DNA of 64,000 nucleotides, taken from assembly GCF_003050905.1 (NCBI RefSeq), contig NZ_QAOT01000007.1. One strand, 5' to 3'. Each line of letters begins with the position of its first letter. The stretch's first letter is position 1. Positions 32,957 through 40,468 of the stretch are shown here, piece by piece. A model generated the notes under the pieces. It was given only the letters and a program-made list of their open reading frames with translations. It searched no databases and was not told where the DNA came from. Made by a program: the position numbers and the translations under genes. The DNA comes from Cereibacter_A azotoformans (GTDB taxonomy: Bacteria > Pseudomonadota > Alphaproteobacteria > Rhodobacterales > Rhodobacteraceae).

Positions 32957-33537
32957 GCAGCCGTCATCCCCGACCGGGACATGACGGCCATCGTCTGCCC
33001 GTCCACGCCGGAGAAGATCTCTTCGCCCTTCTCGAGGCCCAGAAGCTCGGCCAGACGGGCCCGTGCGCGGTTGGCGCGGCTCTTCACGGTGCCGACCGCC
33101 ACGCCCATCATGGCCGCCGCATCCTCATAGGCAAAGCCGGACGCCCCCACGAGGATCAGCACCTCGCGGTGTTCGGGCGACAGCTGGTCGAAGGCCGCGC
33201 TGAAGTCCGAGAAGGCCAGATGGCCGTCATGAGCGGGCTTTACATACAGCGTTGCCGCATGAATGCCTTCGGGGTCGGGTACCTCGCGGCGGTGCTTGCG
33301 CTTGTCCGAATAGAAGGTGTTGCGGAGAATGGTGAAGAGCCATGCCCGCAGGTTCGTTCCTTCGGTGAACTTGTCGAAGTTCGTCCAGGCCTTCACGATC
33401 GTGTCCTGCACGAGGTCGTCGGCGACGGCCACGTTGCGGGTAAGACTGATGGCAAAGGCGCGCAGCGCCGGGAGGTGTTCGGGCAATTCTTCCCGCGGGT
33501 CACGACGCTCTGGCGGCGAAGTCTGCGTGCTGGTCAT
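32953..33537 (-). CDS. ecfG: EcfG-type general stress sigma factor
   Basis: ECF15-group sigma factor of 194 residues. The region 2 segment DDLVQDTIVKAWTNFDKF and the LRAWLFTILRNTFYSDKRK stretch are followed by region 4 helix-turn-helix GFAYEDAAAMMGVAVGTVKS. In alphaproteobacteria it directs the general stress response and is held by NepR until phosphorylated PhyR takes NepR away. Start and stop both overlap neighbours (ATGA), giving coupled translation with nepR and the kinase. The operon has its own EcfG-type promoter, implying positive autoregulation. Confidence 0.95.
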   Translation of the reverse strand: MTSTQTSPPERRDPREELPEHLPALRAFAISLTRNVAVADDLVQDTIVKAWTNFDKFTEGTNLRAWLFTILRNTFYSDKRKHRREVPDPEGIHAATLYVKPAHDGHLAFSDFSAAFDQLSPEHREVLILVGASGFAYEDAAAMMGVAVGTVKSRANRARARLAELLGLEKGEEIFSGVDGQTMAVMSRSGMTAA

Positions 33538-33740
33538 ACGCCTGGCCCCTTCTGTCGCAGCTGGTCGAGCAATTGCGCAAAACGGTCCGGGATTTCCTGC
33601 ACCAGTGCCTCCTCGTACACGCGCCTGAGGTTTTCGTCGATCTGTCGTTGCAGCTCCTTCCGGTTGCCTTCCTTCGTCTTGCCCCGTCCCTTGACTGCCG
33701 CCTCGGCAGGCGATGCCTTGGGTTCCGTAGATTGCGTCAT
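33534..33740 (-). CDS. nepR: NepR anti-sigma factor
   Basis: 68 residues. The central signature IDENLRRVYEEALVQEIPDR followed by FAQLLDQL is the NepR consensus with its two amphipathic helices that clasp either EcfG or the sigma-like domain of PhyR. The basic, disordered N-terminus is typical. ATG at 33740 is chosen by family length. It is the first gene of the leftward operon and couples to ecfG through ATGA. Confidence 0.95.
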   Translation of the reverse strand: MTQSTEPKASPAEAAVKGRGKTKEGNRKELQRQIDENLRRVYEEALVQEIPDRFAQLLDQLRQKGPGV

Positions 33741-33780
33741 GGAAACTGCCGCGCCCTTTACAAAAGTTGATAGATGCCCG

Positions 33781-33812
33781 GGAACCGAACGCCAGGATCG
33801 GCGTTCGGTTCC
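33781..33812. promoter_or_regulatory. Symmetrical divergent EcfG promoter (phyR / nepR-ecfG)
   Basis: This is a perfect inverted repeat with 13-bp arms (GGAACCGAACGCC and its complement) around a 6-base centre. Read rightward it is GGAAC-N16-CGTT (33781-33805), 37 bp before phyR. Read leftward it is GGAAC-N16-CGTT (33812-33788), 47 bp before nepR. One 32-bp element therefore holds two overlapping, exact EcfG promoters facing opposite ways. Confidence 0.88.
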
Positions 33813-33842
33813 CAAGAATGTTGCAGACAGGGGACCTTGTAT

Positions 33843-34652
33843 ATGACCTCCGACACGACGCCCGACCTCGCAAGTGTGATCGGGAGCAATCTGCCGTATC
33901 TGCGTCGCTACGCGCGGGCGCTGACCGGCAGCCAAGAGACCGGCGACCGATATGCCGCCGCGACTCTCGAGGCCATCTTGGAGGATACGCATATCTTCGA
34001 GGCGACCGAAAGCCCCAAGGTGGCGCTGTTCCATGCGTTCCACCTGGTCTGGGCCAGCGCGGGCGCGCCGCTGGGCGAGCCGGACACGCGCCTGTCCCGG
34101 CGGGCGCAGGACCATATGGCCCGCCTCACGCCCAACACGCGCGAGGCGCTTCTGCTGCACGCCATCGAGAGCTTTCACCACGACGAAATTGGCGCGATCA
34201 TGCAGATCGACCCGTCCGAGGCGGCCGAACTGATCGAGATCGCGCAGCGCGAGATGGCGAACTCGGTCGCGGGCCGCATCATGGTGATCGAGGATGAGGC
34301 GATCATCGCGATGGACATCGTGGCCATCGTCCGCGAGATGGGCCATGGCGTGACCGGCATCGCCCGCACGCGCACCGAGGCGGTGGCGCTTGCGGCCAAG
34401 GAGCGGCCGGATCTCATCCTTGCCGATATCCAGCTTGCGGACAATTCCTCGGGCATCGACGCGGTGAATGACATCCTCAAGCAGTTCGAGGACATTCCCG
34501 TGATCTTCGTGACCGCCTTCCCCGAACGTCTGCTGACGGGCAAGCGGCCCGAGCCCGCGTTCCTGATCACCAAGCCCTATTCGGAGGATCAGGTGCGCTC
34601 GGCGGTCAGCCAGGCGATGTTCTTCTCGTCCACCGAGACGCTGAACGCCTGA
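33843..34652 (+). CDS. phyR: PhyR anti-anti-sigma response regulator
   Basis: 269 residues. The N-terminal sigma-like domain (about 1-135; LPYLRRYARALTGSQETGDR, then LLHAIESFHHDEIGAIM) mimics EcfG. The C-terminal receiver has acidic pocket VIEDE at 148-152, phosphoacceptor Asp195 in ILADIQL, the Thr in VIFVTAFPE and the Lys in LITKPYSED. Phosphorylation exposes the sigma-like part, which sequesters NepR. ATG 33843 is chosen for the family N-terminus and an AGGGGA eight bases upstream. It is transcribed rightward from the symmetrical EcfG promoter. Confidence 0.96.
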   Translation: MTSDTTPDLASVIGSNLPYLRRYARALTGSQETGDRYAAATLEAILEDTHIFEATESPKVALFHAFHLVWASAGAPLGEPDTRLSRRAQDHMARLTPNTREALLLHAIESFHHDEIGAIMQIDPSEAAELIEIAQREMANSVAGRIMVIEDEAIIAMDIVAIVREMGHGVTGIARTRTEAVALAAKERPDLILADIQLADNSSGIDAVNDILKQFEDIPVIFVTAFPERLLTGKRPEPAFLITKPYSEDQVRSAVSQAMFFSSTETLNA

Positions 34653-34667
34653 CCCGTGCCGGCGCCG

Positions 34668-35039
34668 TCACCCCGCAACCTGGCCCCGCCGCTCCTCCGC
34701 GGCGCGGGCCAGCAGGGCGAGGACGGCATCCGAGGTGAACGGACGCGAGAGCACCCACCAGTCCTGGCTCTCGCCCGCAGCTTCCGCCTCTTCGCCAAGC
34801 AGCACCAGACGGGTGCCCTGTTCGAGAAGCGCCCGGATCACCGGATGGGCCTGTGCCTTGTCCGGCGCCAGACCCACGAAGGCCACACAGATCCGGTGAT
34901 CGGGCGCAAGGTCTTCGGGACGACGCCCCACAACCACCTCTGCCTCGGGGTCATGGTCAAGTATGGTCTGGGCAAGATCCTGAGCGATGACAACATGTTT
35001 CAGGGCAACGAAATAACGGGCGCGCATCGGTCCAGACAT
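34668..35039 (-). CDS. Degenerate receiver-like protein
   Basis: 123 residues with the alternating beta/alpha pattern of a receiver domain (VVIAQDLAQTILDHDPEAEV; ICVAFVGLAP; TRLVLLGEEAE; WWVLSRPFTSDAVLALL). The acidic pair of strand 1 and the phosphoacceptor Asp of strand 3 are missing (VAFVGL where a D would be expected), and the conserved K-P reads R-P. It converges on phyR with a 15-bp gap. It may be a non-phosphorylated adaptor or competitor in the stress pathway; this is speculation. The start at 35027 is an alternative. Confidence 0.65.
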   Translation of the reverse strand: MSGPMRARYFVALKHVVIAQDLAQTILDHDPEAEVVVGRRPEDLAPDHRICVAFVGLAPDKAQAHPVIRALLEQGTRLVLLGEEAEAAGESQDWWVLSRPFTSDAVLALLARAAEERRGQVAG

Positions 35040-35102
35040 TCATGAAGCTACAGACAAGGCACGCTATGCGCCCATTTCACCGCTCCTGCATTAAACTATG
35101 AC

Positions 35103-35852
35103 ATGTCGACGACCGCTATAGCCCCTGGGGCGACTCCCTGTCGGAACTGCCCCCTGCGGCGCAAGCCGCTGTTCCTGCCCTTTTCCGATCGCGAACTGTC
35201 CTTCATGGAAGCGTTCAAGGTGGGTGAGCTTGTCGTGGGTCCGAATGTCATGCTGCTCGAGGAGGGGCAGGGCAGCGCCCACCTCTTTACCGTGCTGAGG
35301 GGGCTCGGCATCCGCTCCACCATGCTCGAGAATGGGCGGCGGCAGGTGATCAACTTCCTCTTTCCCGGAGACTTCGTGGGCCTGCAGGCGGGACTGGCGG
35401 GCGAGATGCGCCATTCGGTCGAGAGCACGACGCCGATGGTGCTCTGCGTCTTCAATCGCGCGGATCTCTGGACGCTGTTCCGCGAAGAGCCGGAACGTGC
35501 CTATGACCTGACCTGGATCGCGGCGGTCGAAGAGCACTTCCTCGGCGAGACCATCGCCTCGCTCGGGCAGCGGGATGCCATCGAGCGGCTTGCCTGGGCC
35601 CTGCTGCGGATTCACGAGCGCCTTTCGTCGGTGGGCCTGTCCGAGGAGGGGAAGGTGCCGATGCCCTGGCGGCAGCAGGACCTGGCCGACGCGCTGGGCC
35701 TGTCGCTCGTCCATACCAACAAGACCATCCGGCGCCTGCGCGAGATCGGCCTCGCGCACTGGAGCGCCGGAACCCTGTCGATCGACCGCGAGCGGCTTGC
35801 CGCGCTGGCACTGACGGACCCTGATCGCCCGCGGCGCCGACCCCTGATCTGA
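35103..35852 (+). CDS. Crp/Fnr-family regulator with partial Fnr cysteine set
   Basis: 249 residues. A cyclic-nucleotide-binding-like domain (LFTVLRGLGIRSTMLENGRR; FLFPGDFVGLQAGL) is followed by a C-terminal winged helix whose HTH is QQDLADALGLSLVHTNKTIR. Cys13, Cys16 and Cys115 have the same spacing as Cys20, Cys23 and Cys122 of E. coli FNR, but the position of Cys29 is Pro22. It may therefore carry an altered or no Fe-S cluster. ATG 35103 is the only good start. The next gene has its own EcfG promoter. Confidence 0.9.
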   Translation: MSTTAIAPGATPCRNCPLRRKPLFLPFSDRELSFMEAFKVGELVVGPNVMLLEEGQGSAHLFTVLRGLGIRSTMLENGRRQVINFLFPGDFVGLQAGLAGEMRHSVESTTPMVLCVFNRADLWTLFREEPERAYDLTWIAAVEEHFLGETIASLGQRDAIERLAWALLRIHERLSSVGLSEEGKVPMPWRQQDLADALGLSLVHTNKTIRRLREIGLAHWSAGTLSIDRERLAALALTDPDRPRRRPLI

Positions 35853-35857
35853 CGACC

Positions 35858-35882
35858 GGAACCCGGAGGGCGGTTTCGCGTT
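35858..35882 (+). promoter_or_regulatory. EcfG promoter for a small exported protein
   Basis: GGAAC at 35858-35862, a 16-base spacer, and CGTT at 35879-35882: an exact consensus match, 62 bp upstream of the start at 35945 and only 5 bp after the Crp/Fnr stop. Confidence 0.8.
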
Positions 35883-35944
35883 GCTTGTCCACAGGATGGG
35901 CAACCGTTCCGCCCACGCCCAAACCAAGTTCGGAGATTCATTCT

Positions 35945-36436
35945 ATGTATGGGAAGACCTTCGCGGCCGCCCTTCTGGGTGCGGCCCTGACTCTGCCTGC
36001 GCTGGCTTCGGCCGACGAACCCACGATCAAGTCGATCGATGTCGAGACCTCGCTGAGCGACCTGAGCAATGCCGAGGCCGCGGCCCACTGGAGCTCGCTG
36101 GATACCGATCTCGAGACGGCGATCGCGGCCCTGCTTGTCGGTCGTCTTGCCGACGAGGGCATGGACATCAAGATCGACATGAACGAGGTGGCGCTGGCCA
36201 ATTTCGTCGAGGCCGCAGTCGGCGCCGAGAGCACCATGGCGGGCACGGTGAACGTGATCGACCTGAGCAACAATACCAACTTCAAGACGTTCGACCTGAC
36301 GGTCACGATGGCGCAGGCCGCGCCGCTGCTGCCGCCGGACACCGATATCGCCGTCATCGCGCCGACCAGCGGCGAGGTCTATTCGGCGATGGTCGCCACC
36401 TTCGCAGCCGCCGTGGTGGATCGCATCGAGAACTGA
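35945..36436 (+). CDS. Exported protein of unknown function, EcfG-controlled
   Basis: 163 residues. The signal peptide MYGKTFAAALLGAALTLPAL ends near ALASADE. The mature part is acidic, with IDVETSLSDLSNAEAAAHWS, then repeated mention of strands and helices without a recognisable family. It is rich in Asp, Ala, Thr and Val and has no Cys. I do not recognise a function; a periplasmic stress protein is a reasonable guess from the perfect EcfG promoter upstream. ATG 35945 is preferred because it starts the signal peptide. A strong terminator follows. Confidence 0.75.
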   Translation: MYGKTFAAALLGAALTLPALASADEPTIKSIDVETSLSDLSNAEAAAHWSSLDTDLETAIAALLVGRLADEGMDIKIDMNEVALANFVEAAVGAESTMAGTVNVIDLSNNTNFKTFDLTVTMAQAAPLLPPDTDIAVIAPTSGEVYSAMVATFAAAVVDRIEN

Positions 36437-36459
36437 TCCGGCTTCCCGTCTTGACGGTC

Positions 36460-36488
36460 AGGGGCGGCACGTCGGTGCCGCCCCTTTC
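36460..36488. terminator. Intrinsic terminator after the exported-protein gene
   Basis: Perfect 11-bp stem AGGGGCGGCAC/GTGCCGCCCCT with a GTCG loop (36460-36485), followed by TTCC. The rest of the 276-bp gap to 36712 shows no convincing gene. Confidence 0.88.
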
Positions 36489-36712
36489 CGCTGAGGGGCA
36501 GGCACCCGCCAGCGACATCGTGGCGGCACCAGCAAATCGGAGGGGTAAAAACGAGTCGCGCCGCCAGCAGGGGAGGGAAAACCCTGATGGCGGCGCTCGG
36601 CCCGTGGCAATTCAGGGCAAGGCGTCGGGGAAAAGCGCCAGCCACGGGATTGTCGGTTCAACCTGCGGCAGAGGTGGAAGTTCCACATCTTCAGAAAAAA
36701 TCTTTCTGACCT

Positions 36713-37969
36713 TCAGCCGCGCGCCGGACCGGCGAGAGAAAGCGTCCGCAAGCCCTGCAAGACGCCCGCCGACGGCGGAACCAGCGGGATCAGGCAGGCC
36801 TGAACCGCGTGATAGAGGTCGGGCTTGCCGCGAAACACCCGTTCCACCGGATTGAGCGCAGGATCAAGCTCGGCGAACCAGCCGCCGTGCGTGCGATCGA
36901 CGAAATGCGCCGCGACAAAGTTCCAGATCCTGCGATACCAGCCCTCGAACCTCTCGTCCCCGCCCGACCGGCGCAGCGCATGGGCCGCGGCGATCCCTTC
37001 CGCGCAGGGCCACCAGTAGCGGTCCTCGCGGTCAGGCCGGTCGCTCCAGCGCAGCGTGTAGTAGAAGCCGCCGTGGCGATGGTCCCACCCAATACGGGTC
37101 GTGTGCAGGAAGAGCGCCTCCGCCGCCTCCTGCAACCAGCCGTGGCGCCGCCCCCCGAGGTGCCAGAGCTGCACGAGCAGCCGGGACCACTCCAGGGCAT
37201 GGCCCGGCGTGGTCCCGGCCGGGCGGAACATCGGATCGCCGGCGTAATCGCGGTTCACCTGCCAGCGGTCGTCGAAGTGTTCGGGCACCCGCCAGCCTTC
37301 GGCGCGCGCGTGGCGATCGATGAGAAGGAGCGCGATGCTCTCGGCCATCCGCAGCCACTCGGACTCTCCGGTCGCCTCGAAGGCGGCCATCAGCGCCTCG
37401 GTGAGATGCATGTTCGAGTTCTGCCCCCGGTAGGGGCCGAGCGGGTGCCAGTCCTCGGTGAACTCCTCGCGCGAGGCGCCGGCGGTTGCGTCCCAGAACC
37501 GGGTGCGGATCACTTCGGCCACGTCCGACAGCAGCCGGTCGGCGTCCGGGTGCCCCGCCATCCGGGCCGATGAAGCCGCCAGCAGCACGAAGGCATGGCC
37601 ATAGGCCTGTTTCGTGGCATTGACCGGCCCCTCCGGCCCAAAGCTCCAGACATAGCCGCCGTGGCGGGCATCGCGGTGGCGGGTCCAGAGCGCCTCCATC
37701 CCGTGATCGATCATTCGCCCGGCCCCCGGCAGCCCCAGCTCCTGCGCAAGAGCGTAGCCATGGACCATGCGGGTCGTGTCATGGATCTGGCGCAGCACGC
37801 CCGCGGGGCCCTCCAGCGGCTGCCATTGCCGGTCGAGCGGCCGGAAGCCGCCCGCAGGATCGAAGGAGGGCAGGAAGAGATCGAAGAGCTGCCGCGCCTG
37901 ATCCAGCAGCCACAGCCGATGCGCCGGTCGCTCCACCCAGTCCGGTCCGCCGTTGCCGATCGCGCCCAT
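36713..37969 (-). CDS. AGE-family sugar isomerase/epimerase (N-acylglucosamine 2-epimerase-like)
   Basis: 418 residues, an (alpha/alpha)6 barrel. Conserved stretches are YAQ/KQAYGHAFVLLAASSARMAG near residue 125, QNSNMHLTEALMAAFEATGE near 180, PGHALEWSRLLVQLWHLGG near 250, and a late HGGFYYTLRW with the catalytic His. Members interconvert N-acylglucosamine/mannosamine, glucose/mannose or mannose/fructose; this one is closer to the mannose isomerase branch by pattern, but this is not certain. It follows cbbZ by 45 bp on the same strand and may be the last gene of the cbb cluster. Confidence 0.82.
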   Translation of the reverse strand: MGAIGNGGPDWVERPAHRLWLLDQARQLFDLFLPSFDPAGGFRPLDRQWQPLEGPAGVLRQIHDTTRMVHGYALAQELGLPGAGRMIDHGMEALWTRHRDARHGGYVWSFGPEGPVNATKQAYGHAFVLLAASSARMAGHPDADRLLSDVAEVIRTRFWDATAGASREEFTEDWHPLGPYRGQNSNMHLTEALMAAFEATGESEWLRMAESIALLLIDRHARAEGWRVPEHFDDRWQVNRDYAGDPMFRPAGTTPGHALEWSRLLVQLWHLGGRRHGWLQEAAEALFLHTTRIGWDHRHGGFYYTLRWSDRPDREDRYWWPCAEGIAAAHALRRSGGDERFEGWYRRIWNFVAAHFVDRTHGGWFAELDPALNPVERVFRGKPDLYHAVQACLIPLVPPSAGVLQGLRTLSLAGPARG

Positions 37970-38014
37970 GCCTGCCCCCCCTCTGTGCGGGACAGGATAG
38001 CCTTCCGCGCCCCG

Positions 38015-38671
38015 TCAGGCCAGAAGATGCCTCAAGAGGTCCGGCAGCTCGTCATGGTGGCTGAACAGGCCGTGATGCGGAAGGTCATGCACCGGCGCGT
38101 GGCGATAGCCCTCGGTGAACAAGGCAAAGCGCAGCCCGGCGGCCTCCGCGGTCGCCGCATCCACTTCGCTGTCGCCGACATAGAGCACGACCTCTTCCGT
38201 CAGGGCCGCCGCCGCGGCCCGCAGGGGTGCGGGATCCGGCTTGCGCTGGGGCAGGCAGTCCCCCCCCACGATGGCGTCGAAAAGGTCGAGGATGCCGAAG
38301 TTCGAGAGGATCTGGCGCGACGCCGCATAGGGCTTGTTGGTGCAGAGCGCGATGCGCCAACCCTCGGAATGAAGGTGCCTCAGCGCGGCCTCGGCGCCCG
38401 GATAGACACTGGTCAGCGCCGTCGGATCCGCTTCGTAGTGTTTCATGAAGCGATCCTGCATCTCGGCATGGCGATGTCCGTCGGGCGTCTCGCCGCGCGC
38501 GGCCAGCACCCGCTTGATCAGGACGGGCACGCCGTTGCCGATAAAGCGCGTGATCTCGGCCAGCGAAAAGGGCTCGGCGCCCTCTTCGGCCAGAGCCCGG
38601 TTGACGGCCGCATGAATGTCGGGCGCGGAATGGACGAGTGTCCCGTCCAGATCGAAAACCACACCCGGCAT
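38015..38671 (-). CDS. cbbZ: Phosphoglycolate phosphatase (CbbZ)
   Basis: HAD-superfamily phosphatase of 218 residues that removes phosphate from 2-phosphoglycolate, the product of RubisCO oxygenation. Motif I is VVFDLDGTLVHS (residues 4-15), motif II LCTNKPY near 110, motif III KPDP and motif IV VGDSEVDAATAEAAG near 168. The cap helical insert DIHAAVNRALAEEGAEPF is Gph-like. Its start base overlaps the cbbY stop, so it belongs to the cbb operon. Confidence 0.92.
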   Translation of the reverse strand: MPGVVFDLDGTLVHSAPDIHAAVNRALAEEGAEPFSLAEITRFIGNGVPVLIKRVLAARGETPDGHRHAEMQDRFMKHYEADPTALTSVYPGAEAALRHLHSEGWRIALCTNKPYAASRQILSNFGILDLFDAIVGGDCLPQRKPDPAPLRAAAAALTEEVVLYVGDSEVDAATAEAAGLRFALFTEGYRHAPVHDLPHHGLFSHHDELPDLLRHLLA

Positions 38672-39363
38672 CAGACCACCGGCGTCAGAAGGTCGAGCCC
38701 GGCCAGCCCGCCAAGCTCGGAAAGGCAGCCGACAAGCCGATCCGCTCCGGCAAATTCCTCGTGCCGCGTGTAGAACCCCGGCGAGACGATGCAGCGCAGC
38801 CCGGCACCCTTGGCGGCGCGCAGCCCGTTCAGCGAATCCTCGATGGCCACGGCTCGCTCCGGCGTCAGCCCCAGTTCGCGCAGCGCGAGATGATAGACGT
38901 CAGGGGCCGGCTTCTTCTCGGCCACCATGTCGCCCGCGGCGATGACGTCGAACACCTCTGAGGCCGCCGTGCCAAAGCAGGCCCGGCACAGCGCCTCGAC
39001 GTTGGGCAGGCTGGTCGTCGTCGCCACCGCAAGCCGGACACCCGCCCCCTTCGCCTCGGCAATGAGATCGGCAATTCCGGGGCGCAGCGCGATCTCGCCC
39101 TCGGCCATCAGCGCCACGAACCGCTCGGTCTTGGCCTTGTGGATGTCGGCGATCGGCAGCGGAGCGGGATCCCCCTTCTGCTGGCGCAGGAAGCGCGCGA
39201 TCCGCTCCTTGCCGCCGGTGGTGGTCAGCAGCTCGCGGTAGTCGTCGCGGTCCCAGAACCAGTCCACCCCGATCGCGGCGAAGGTTTCGTTGAACGCCCG
39301 GCGGTGCAGCTCCTCCGTCTCGGCGAGCGTTCCATCCACATCGAAGATGATCGCCTCGATCAT
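38671..39363 (-). CDS. cbbY: CbbY xylulose-1,5-bisphosphate phosphatase
   Basis: HAD phosphatase that destroys xylulose-1,5-bisphosphate, a misfire product that inhibits RubisCO. 230 residues. Motif I is IIFDVDGTLAETEELHRRAF (residues 5-24), the VATTTSLPNVE stretch carries motif II, and AIEDSLNGLRAAKGAG is motif IV. Length and the EELHRRAFN segment match CbbY. Translation is coupled to cbbX through ATGA (39360-39363). Confidence 0.94.
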   Translation of the reverse strand: MIEAIIFDVDGTLAETEELHRRAFNETFAAIGVDWFWDRDDYRELLTTTGGKERIARFLRQQKGDPAPLPIADIHKAKTERFVALMAEGEIALRPGIADLIAEAKGAGVRLAVATTTSLPNVEALCRACFGTAASEVFDVIAAGDMVAEKKPAPDVYHLALRELGLTPERAVAIEDSLNGLRAAKGAGLRCIVSPGFYTRHEEFAGADRLVGCLSELGGLAGLDLLTPVV

Positions 39364-40289
39364 TTCGCCAGTGCCTCCGCCGCCCGGCGCTCGCTGTCGA
39401 GTCCGCCCCTGAAGACACGGCTTGCCCGGATGTCCGCTTCCTCGATGGTCGAGAGTGCCCGCGCATTAAGCGGCCCGGAGGCATGGGTGAAGAGGCGGTT
39501 GGCCTGCCTGAGCCGCGCGCGGTCGAGGGCGTTGCGGATCGAGCGCGCGTTGGCGAAATGCGGCTGCGCGCGCCGCAGTCCGATATAGTCCCGCAGCGCC
39601 GCCTCGGCGCCGTGCGTCATGTGATAGCTCTGGTCGTCCAGCATGTGTCCTGCGATCTCGAACAGCTCGTCGTCGGTATAGTCGGGAAACTCGATGTGGT
39701 GCGCGATGCGCGAGCGGAAGCCCGGGTTGGACTGGAAGAAATTCTCCATCCGGTCCGCGTAGCCGGCCAGGATCACCACGAGGTCGTCGCGGTTGTTCTC
39801 CATCACCTGCAGCAGGATCTCGATGGCCTCCTGTCCATAGTCGCGCTCGTTGTCGGGGCGGTAGAGGTAATAGGCTTCGTCGATGAAGAGCACGCCCCCC
39901 ATGGCGCGCTTCAGCACCTCCTTGGTCTTGGGCGCGGTATGACCGATATACTGCCCCACCAGATCGTCGCGGGTGACGCTGACGAGGTGGCCCTTGCGGA
40001 CATAGCCCAGCCGGTGCAGCAACCCCGCCATCTTCAGCGCGACCGTGGTCTTGCCGGTGCCCGGATTGCCGGTAAAGCTCATGTGCAGCGTCGGCGTCTC
40101 ATGCGCGAGCCCCAGCTTCTGCCGCGCCCGTTCGACCAGAAGCAGCGCCGCCGTCTCGCGGATCCGGTCCTTGACGGGCTTCAGCCCGATCAGTTCGCGG
40201 TCGAGTTCCTCGAGCACCTCCTTCGCGCCCGAACCCTCATATTCGGCATGCAGGTCGATCGAGCTGGGGGCGGCTGCCGCGTCGTTCAT
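39360..40289 (-). CDS. cbbX: CbbX red-type RubisCO activase
   Basis: AAA+ hexamer that pulls the C-terminal tail of the form ID/IC RubisCO large subunit to release inhibitory sugar phosphates. 309 residues, as in Rhodobacter. Walker A is TGNPGTGKTT near residue 72, the pore loop is DDLVGQYIGHT, Walker B is GVLFIDEAYYLY and the arginine-finger region is GFRSRIAHHIEFPD. The start MNDAAAAPSSID at 40289 is preferred over an upstream codon. cbbX is separated from cbbS by a strong hairpin. Confidence 0.96.
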   Translation of the reverse strand: MNDAAAAPSSIDLHAEYEGSGAKEVLEELDRELIGLKPVKDRIRETAALLLVERARQKLGLAHETPTLHMSFTGNPGTGKTTVALKMAGLLHRLGYVRKGHLVSVTRDDLVGQYIGHTAPKTKEVLKRAMGGVLFIDEAYYLYRPDNERDYGQEAIEILLQVMENNRDDLVVILAGYADRMENFFQSNPGFRSRIAHHIEFPDYTDDELFEIAGHMLDDQSYHMTHGAEAALRDYIGLRRAQPHFANARSIRNALDRARLRQANRLFTHASGPLNARALSTIEEADIRASRVFRGGLDSERRAAEALAK

Positions 40290-40380
40290 CTCGAACTCCG
40301 GTGTGGTCGTTGCATCTGAGAGTAGCCCACGCGGGCGCGGGTCAAGGCAAGCCATTCGTCGCAGGCGGCCGCCTCTCTCC

Positions 40381-40402
40381 TTCATTCTGGCTCAAATATC
40401 CC
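40381..40402 (-). repeat. 22-nt dispersed repeat copy A
   Basis: Minus-strand reading GGGATATTTGAGCCAGAATG plus AA. It is 21 of 22 identical to the plus-strand copy at 58130-58151. It lies between cbbX and cbbS, directly 3' of the hairpin in the direction of cbb transcription. The core resembles a short AT element behind a GC-rich stem. Confidence 0.7.
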
Positions 40403-40411
40403 GCGGGGGGA

Positions 40412-40434
40412 CCGGGGGGCGCGAAGCCCCCCGG
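40412..40434. terminator. Strong hairpin between cbbS and cbbX
   Basis: Perfect 9-bp stem CCGGGGGGC/GCCCCCCGG with a 5-base loop containing TTCG on the cbb strand. It begins 35 bp after the cbbS stop. No T-run follows, so partial termination or mRNA stabilisation of the cbbLS part is more likely than full stop, because cbbXYZ lie downstream without another obvious promoter. Confidence 0.75.
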
Positions 40435-40468
40435 CCTTGCCCGTCCGCCGGTCCGTGGGAGGAGCGGC

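Noticed and set aside
36437..36712. Small open frames in the gap before the AGE-family gene
   Set aside because: They overlap the terminator hairpin, lack ribosome-binding sites and show no family-like sequence.
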